From the NCBI GenBank assembly GCA_029204225.1, contig CM055100.1:253001-317000 (forward strand): a DNA stretch of 64,000 bases. The letters are read 5' to 3'. The position numbers and the translations under genes were made by a program. Positions 60,532-64,000 of this stretch are shown piece by piece (the first letter of the stretch is position 1; the number at the start of each line of letters is the position of its first letter). This stretch comes from Diphasiastrum complanatum. Taxonomy: Eukaryota; Streptophyta; Lycopodiopsida; Lycopodiales; Lycopodiaceae. The notes under the pieces were generated by a model. That model saw only the letters and a program-made list of their open reading frames with translations, searched no databases and had not been told where the DNA came from.

Positions 60532-60683
60532 GTAACCCATGCTCTGTACTGTGAAGAGTCGCTTGTATATATTGTTGTACATTAGGGTTCTGTTGTTTTA
60601 CACATTATTCCAAAAACTAGTTGGGCTCACAAAAAATTCTGGAGTGATTTTTCTTTTTTCTTTTTTAGGATTTTGCATGAATG

Positions 60684-61253
60684 CATAGAACCCACGGTTC
60701 CCAGAACCGTGGGTCCTGGGAACCGTGGAAGGAACCGTACCACGGTTCCTTGAACCGTGGTACGGTTCATCTAAATAAATAAATAATTAATTAACTAAAT
60801 AATTTCCCCCCCCAAAACCCCTTCCTGCCAGTGATGAGGCATGATGGCTGATTCGCTACACTCACAGACGGACGATCCTGCTGCTTTGGCTACGATCATG
60901 TCATGCAAATTCGAGAATCCATTCACATGACTTCTTCGCCTTAGGCATTCCATCAGAGGAAGGATTCCGCCCGCTGACTTTCCGCTGAAGGATTCCGCTG
61001 CATGACTTCACATGTCTTCTTCGCCTTATGCATTCCATCAGACTCCAGAGGAAGGATTCCGCCCGCTGACTTTCCGCTGAATTAATTCCGATGATTCCGC
61101 TGCATGACTTCCCGCCGACTTTCCACACAATAATATATAAAAAACAATTAATTAATAACTACACGCAGTTCACCACGGTTCTGGCAAAAAAAAATTGAGA
61201 ACCGTACGGTTCTCAGAACCGTGGTGAACCGCCCACGGTTCATTAATTCTATG
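60684..61253. mobile_element. hAT-like miniature element with CCACGGTT palindrome arrays
   Basis: Exact 8-bp target duplication CATGAATG (60676-60683, 61254-61261). Terminal inverted repeat CATAGAA...TTCTATG. Each end has several inverted copies of ACCGTGG/CCACGGTT. The interior contains a direct repeat of GGAAGGATTCCGCCCGCTGAC (near 60960 and 61040). No transposase. Confidence 0.82.
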
Positions 61254-62473
61254 CATGAATGTGTATAACAGGTTTATTATTTTCAATATTTACTTATAAT
61301 GTAGACCCTATATATTATTTTGAATCCTGAAACTTGCTATTCTAACTATGCTGCTAAACCTTACGATCGACTCAAAAATCTTCGGAAGACGTTCGAACCA
61401 AATGGCTACGCTTCATGCCTCAAGGACTATCATTACTACTATCGAACGGGACTTCACGACCGCCTCATTGGACGATCAGCATAAAGGCTGACAACCAATA
61501 GAGTGACAATGCGTTGTATATAAATACAGAGTAAGATTAGATGCATCGATCAATCAGATCAGATGAATCGCATCAGTAATGTATTTGCTGAGATGCCTAG
61601 CACTATTGTCCAATTCTAAACTGTTCTTCAAGGCTTGTATACTGACAAGTAGATTTCCTTACAGCAATCTCATGTACATTCACACAATTCTAATATCAAT
61701 GATTGCATAATGTGTGAATGATTATTATTGTTTCTACTTTTGAGAGTGAGTCGTTTACTCCTTATTCTTCTTGGCTTATTGACTGAGTCGAAGTGCAGAA
61801 TCACGGCTGTCCTTGACGCCTTCGCATTTCTGTAACTATGGTTGTCTAAGACATCTATTGACTCATTGATTAAACGATTGGTTCTGTTGTGACAGATGAT
61901 TCTAAACACGATGCTCTTTTATTAGTCTTCCACAGAGCTAATTAACATGAGAGTCTGAGAATGTCGTACGACACCTCGAAGTATCGCCCATTGCCTATTG
62001 CACCCCAAGAAATATGAGTTAGAAATCATATTCATTGGGTTTTATTGTGTAAAGCTTAAATTTGTATTGACATCTATATTTACCCAATTATAATAATCCA
62101 ATCTACTATTTTATGTAAGGTACTGGTGCTAGTCAAAATAAACGACTCTATTAGGGAATGGAAAGCACATTTAATATTTCTTGTTAACAATTTTTGTTGT
62201 TATTTCTTGGGAACAAGTTTTATTTATATATGGAATTGTCATGACCTTTTGAACAATTTACCAGTTTTTAAAGTTTGTATCATTTTTCCTAGATTGATTT
62301 TGCAATTAGATTTCAATTTTAATCCACAAATGCTTTAAATATTTTTCTACTAGATATGAAGTCTATCAAGTTATCCCATGCTCTAAGAGCTATTTCGGTT
62401 GGAATAGATAGTCTTTCAACTTAATGTATCGGGTCTTCTTTCTGGTGCTGCCTAGTCTAAGGTGATGAGCACT
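61254..62473. other. Unidentified stretch right of exon 26
   Basis: GTTGTATATAAATACAGAG near 61515 is a TATA-like box that may be part of an LTR. Otherwise AT-rich and non-coding. No further VPS13 exon was recognised before the window end. Confidence 0.4.
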
Positions 62474-62832
62474 GGCAAGTGTAAAAAACTATCCCTTAGG
62501 TATTGTGGACCGTGGCTAATAATCAAGTAGGCTAGTGAGGTCGCTTATAAGCTATACAACTACCTAAGAAGCAGCCAGTGTTCCATGTGAGTCATTTGAA
62601 ACAATGTTTGCATGATGGTGATAACCTGGTGAGTGTTGTGGTTGCACTCCAGGAGGGAGATACAATGAGCGTATCTTAAACCAAAAGTAGAGACGATTGC
62701 AAAATTTTGTCCTCCAACAATACCTCGTAGCATGGAGAGGACTACCATTGTTGGTGGCAACATGGAAGAGTCATTCATGGCTACAACGTGCTTATCTTGA
62801 GTTTGTCATCAAGGATCGTTGGTGGGATGGAA
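62474..62832 (+). pseudogene. Ty3/gypsy pol C-terminus (chromodomain-type end), plus strand
   Basis: In shifting frames: KKLSLRYCGPWLIIK, EVAYKLYNYL, PVFHVSHLKQCLHDGDNLVS, then VLQQYLVAWRGLPLLVATWK. This is the 'kLsPRy.GPf.i......vaYkL.LP....ihpVFHvS.Lk' tail and a chromodomain-like 'eyLVkWkg.p..eaTWe' end. A purine-rich GGTGGGATGGAA then precedes TGTTGAGACCCAGTCGTG at 62833, the probable 3' LTR start. Confidence 0.8.
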
Positions 62833-63485
62833 TGTTGAGACCCAGTCGTGGCCCGCTGACCATGGTCCGGCCTGGGATGCTAAGCATAGGGTCCTATGAC
62901 CATCGTTTGGATCATGTGGCTAGTCACATTGATAAGGACCCGCTAGTCGTGCAGGGTGAGTCACAGTTGTTGAGATAGTGTAGAGGCGCACACTGCGAGT
63001 GTTGCACTCCCATCTCTAGGAGCTCTCCCAACTTAGATGGCCAGTGTGAGGAATCCTCCACCCAACCATAGGTGCCCCCCTCTCGACTCTCTCTGGTTGC
63101 TATTTCTACGCCTGGGACACTTGGCTGCCATGCAAGGGTGATCAGTCCCCATGGTTCCACGAAATCCCCTACTCGCAATCAGTGCGTGTAAGGCACCACC
63201 CCCAAGCCTCGTCATGGACCTGTGACACTAACGGTCACCCCAGCCAATTGTTGGCTAGTTGCTCGTCCGACAGAGGCATCTCCGCTATTGACAACTAGGA
63301 TCCATACGGTCATTATTCCGTCTACTGGCATCCTGTCTGGCGGTCGCACCGGGTCACTGCCAATGACACACCGGACCCAACTGGTCCCCTGGTGTCCATC
63401 CAGGTTACTGGCCCTTGCCCATACCATGGCCCTCGGCCCCTAGGAGCCGATCGGGATTGTGCTAGGACACGACTGATGTCTAACA
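62833..63485. repeat. Two probable gypsy 3' LTR parts in inverted orientation
   Basis: The plus element's LTR starts TGTTGAGACCCAGTCGTG at 62833. The minus element's LTR, read leftward from 63485, starts TGTTAGACATCAGTCGTGTC after a polypurine tract AGAAGAGGGAAGGAT. The starts are alike, but the sequences diverge quickly. The block is GC-rich relative to its surroundings. The internal boundary between the two LTRs was not found. Confidence 0.5.
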
Positions 63486-63533
63486 ATCCTTCCCTCTTCT
63501 GGCAAGTCATCGATCCTCGATGAAAAACTCTAG

Positions 63534-64000
63534 TTAAGACTTCTGCAACACCTGGCGAGTCTCCCAAGTAGCATCAAATAAAGGATGCCCTTTCGAAGCT
63601 ACTAGATACTCTTGGAGAAGATGATTCCTCAATCGTCGCTCCCTCCAATCCAGGACTCTTTCTGGCCCATAACCTGTGGTGTCTTTCTCCTCCAGAGATA
63701 CTAGAGCTTCCACTAGGCTATCACCATCATGCAAACATTTCTTAAGTTTGCTGACATGAAACACTGGATGCACCTTGCATCCCATAGGTAGCTGTAGCTT
63801 ATAAGCTACTTGGTAACTTCTTAATAATCAACCATGGTCCACAATACCTAGGAGATAACTTGGCACACTTTCCTGTGCGTAGCACCTTCGACTTCGAAGG
63901 GACTAGTAAATACACCCAATCTCCTCTCAAATTCCCGATAGGTACGCTTCTCACGACTATAACTCTCTGCCCTGGCTATAGCCCTAGACAAGTTATCTCG
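63534..64000 (-). pseudogene. Ty3/gypsy pol C-terminus, minus strand, runs off the window
   Basis: From the right edge on the minus strand: DNLSRAIARAESYSREKRTY, GVFTSPFEVEGA, SRYCGPWLIIKK, and in frame 63534-63785 MGCKVHPVFHVSKLKKCLHD, ERVLDWRERRLRNHLLQEYL, VASKGHPLFDATWETRQVL. Same family as 11840-12720 and 62474-62832. At least one frameshift is present near 63800. Integrase core and RT would lie beyond 64000. Confidence 0.85.

Noticed and set aside
1-64000. CRISPR arrays, bacterial operons, organellar DNA, rRNA genes
   Set aside because: No spaced short-repeat array and no recognisable organellar or ribosomal sequence; introns and retroelements show eukaryotic nuclear DNA. tRNA genes could not be excluded by eye.

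Overview
The window looks like nuclear DNA of a land plant with a large, transposon-rich genome. The evidence is one conserved plant-type gene cut into many short exons with GT..AG introns, long AT-rich introns, abundant Ty1/copia and Ty3/gypsy fragments, LINEs, and many microsatellites. A Penelope-like reverse transcriptase fragment would be unusual in a flowering plant, so a fern, lycophyte, gymnosperm or other early lineage seems likely. The species cannot be fixed from the sequence.

The only host gene I recognise is VPS13, a giant chorein-type lipid-transfer protein, on the + strand. It starts at 7980 and runs off the right edge. Twenty-six exons give about 1,440 codons: the chorein N-terminus plus the first part of the lipid-transfer rod. 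Reading phase agrees at every junction except one. Exon 18 (ends 49696) and exon 19 (starts 52534) do not match in phase, so at least one exon is missing or unrecognised there. The last small exon is tentative. The gene spans over 52 kb because its introns are filled with mobile elements.

Layout. 1-7.9 kb: upstream region with unidentified possible exons, a retroelement end (polypurine tract near 5361) holding a Penelope-like fragment flanked by 34-bp direct repeats, an 85-bp perfect tandem duplication and an AG microsatellite. 8-11 kb: VPS13 exons 1-3 and a palindrome-bounded repeat. 11-21.8 kb (intron 3): gypsy fragment, almost complete but broken LINE, a gypsy gag-pol remnant on the minus strand, and a copia 3' end. 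21.8-25.3 kb: exons 4-8. 25.3-33.6 kb (intron 8): LINE fragment, palindrome-bounded repeat, and an intact-looking 3.86-kb non-autonomous LTR element. 33.6-39.3 kb: exons 9-17, with a hAT-like miniature element and a gypsy fragment between exons 10 and 11. 39.3-49.6 kb (intron 17): gypsy fragment, long copia pol on the minus strand, two LINE 3' ends in tandem, a deleted copia, a LINE ORF1 piece and a copia gag. 49.6-52.5 kb: two related hAT-like miniature elements at the site of the missing exon. 52.5-60.5 kb: exons 19-26 with LINE remnants. 60.5-64 kb: another hAT-like miniature element and two gypsy pol 3' ends facing each other.

The most notable observations are: PCNA-interaction (PIP-box) motifs at the C-terminus of the LINE ORF2 protein, seen in two copies; the Penelope-like fragment; a group of miniature elements bounded by palindrome arrays with 8-bp target duplications; and Asp-to-Asn changes at catalytic positions in several independent retroelements. 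No tRNA, rRNA or CRISPR array was recognised.
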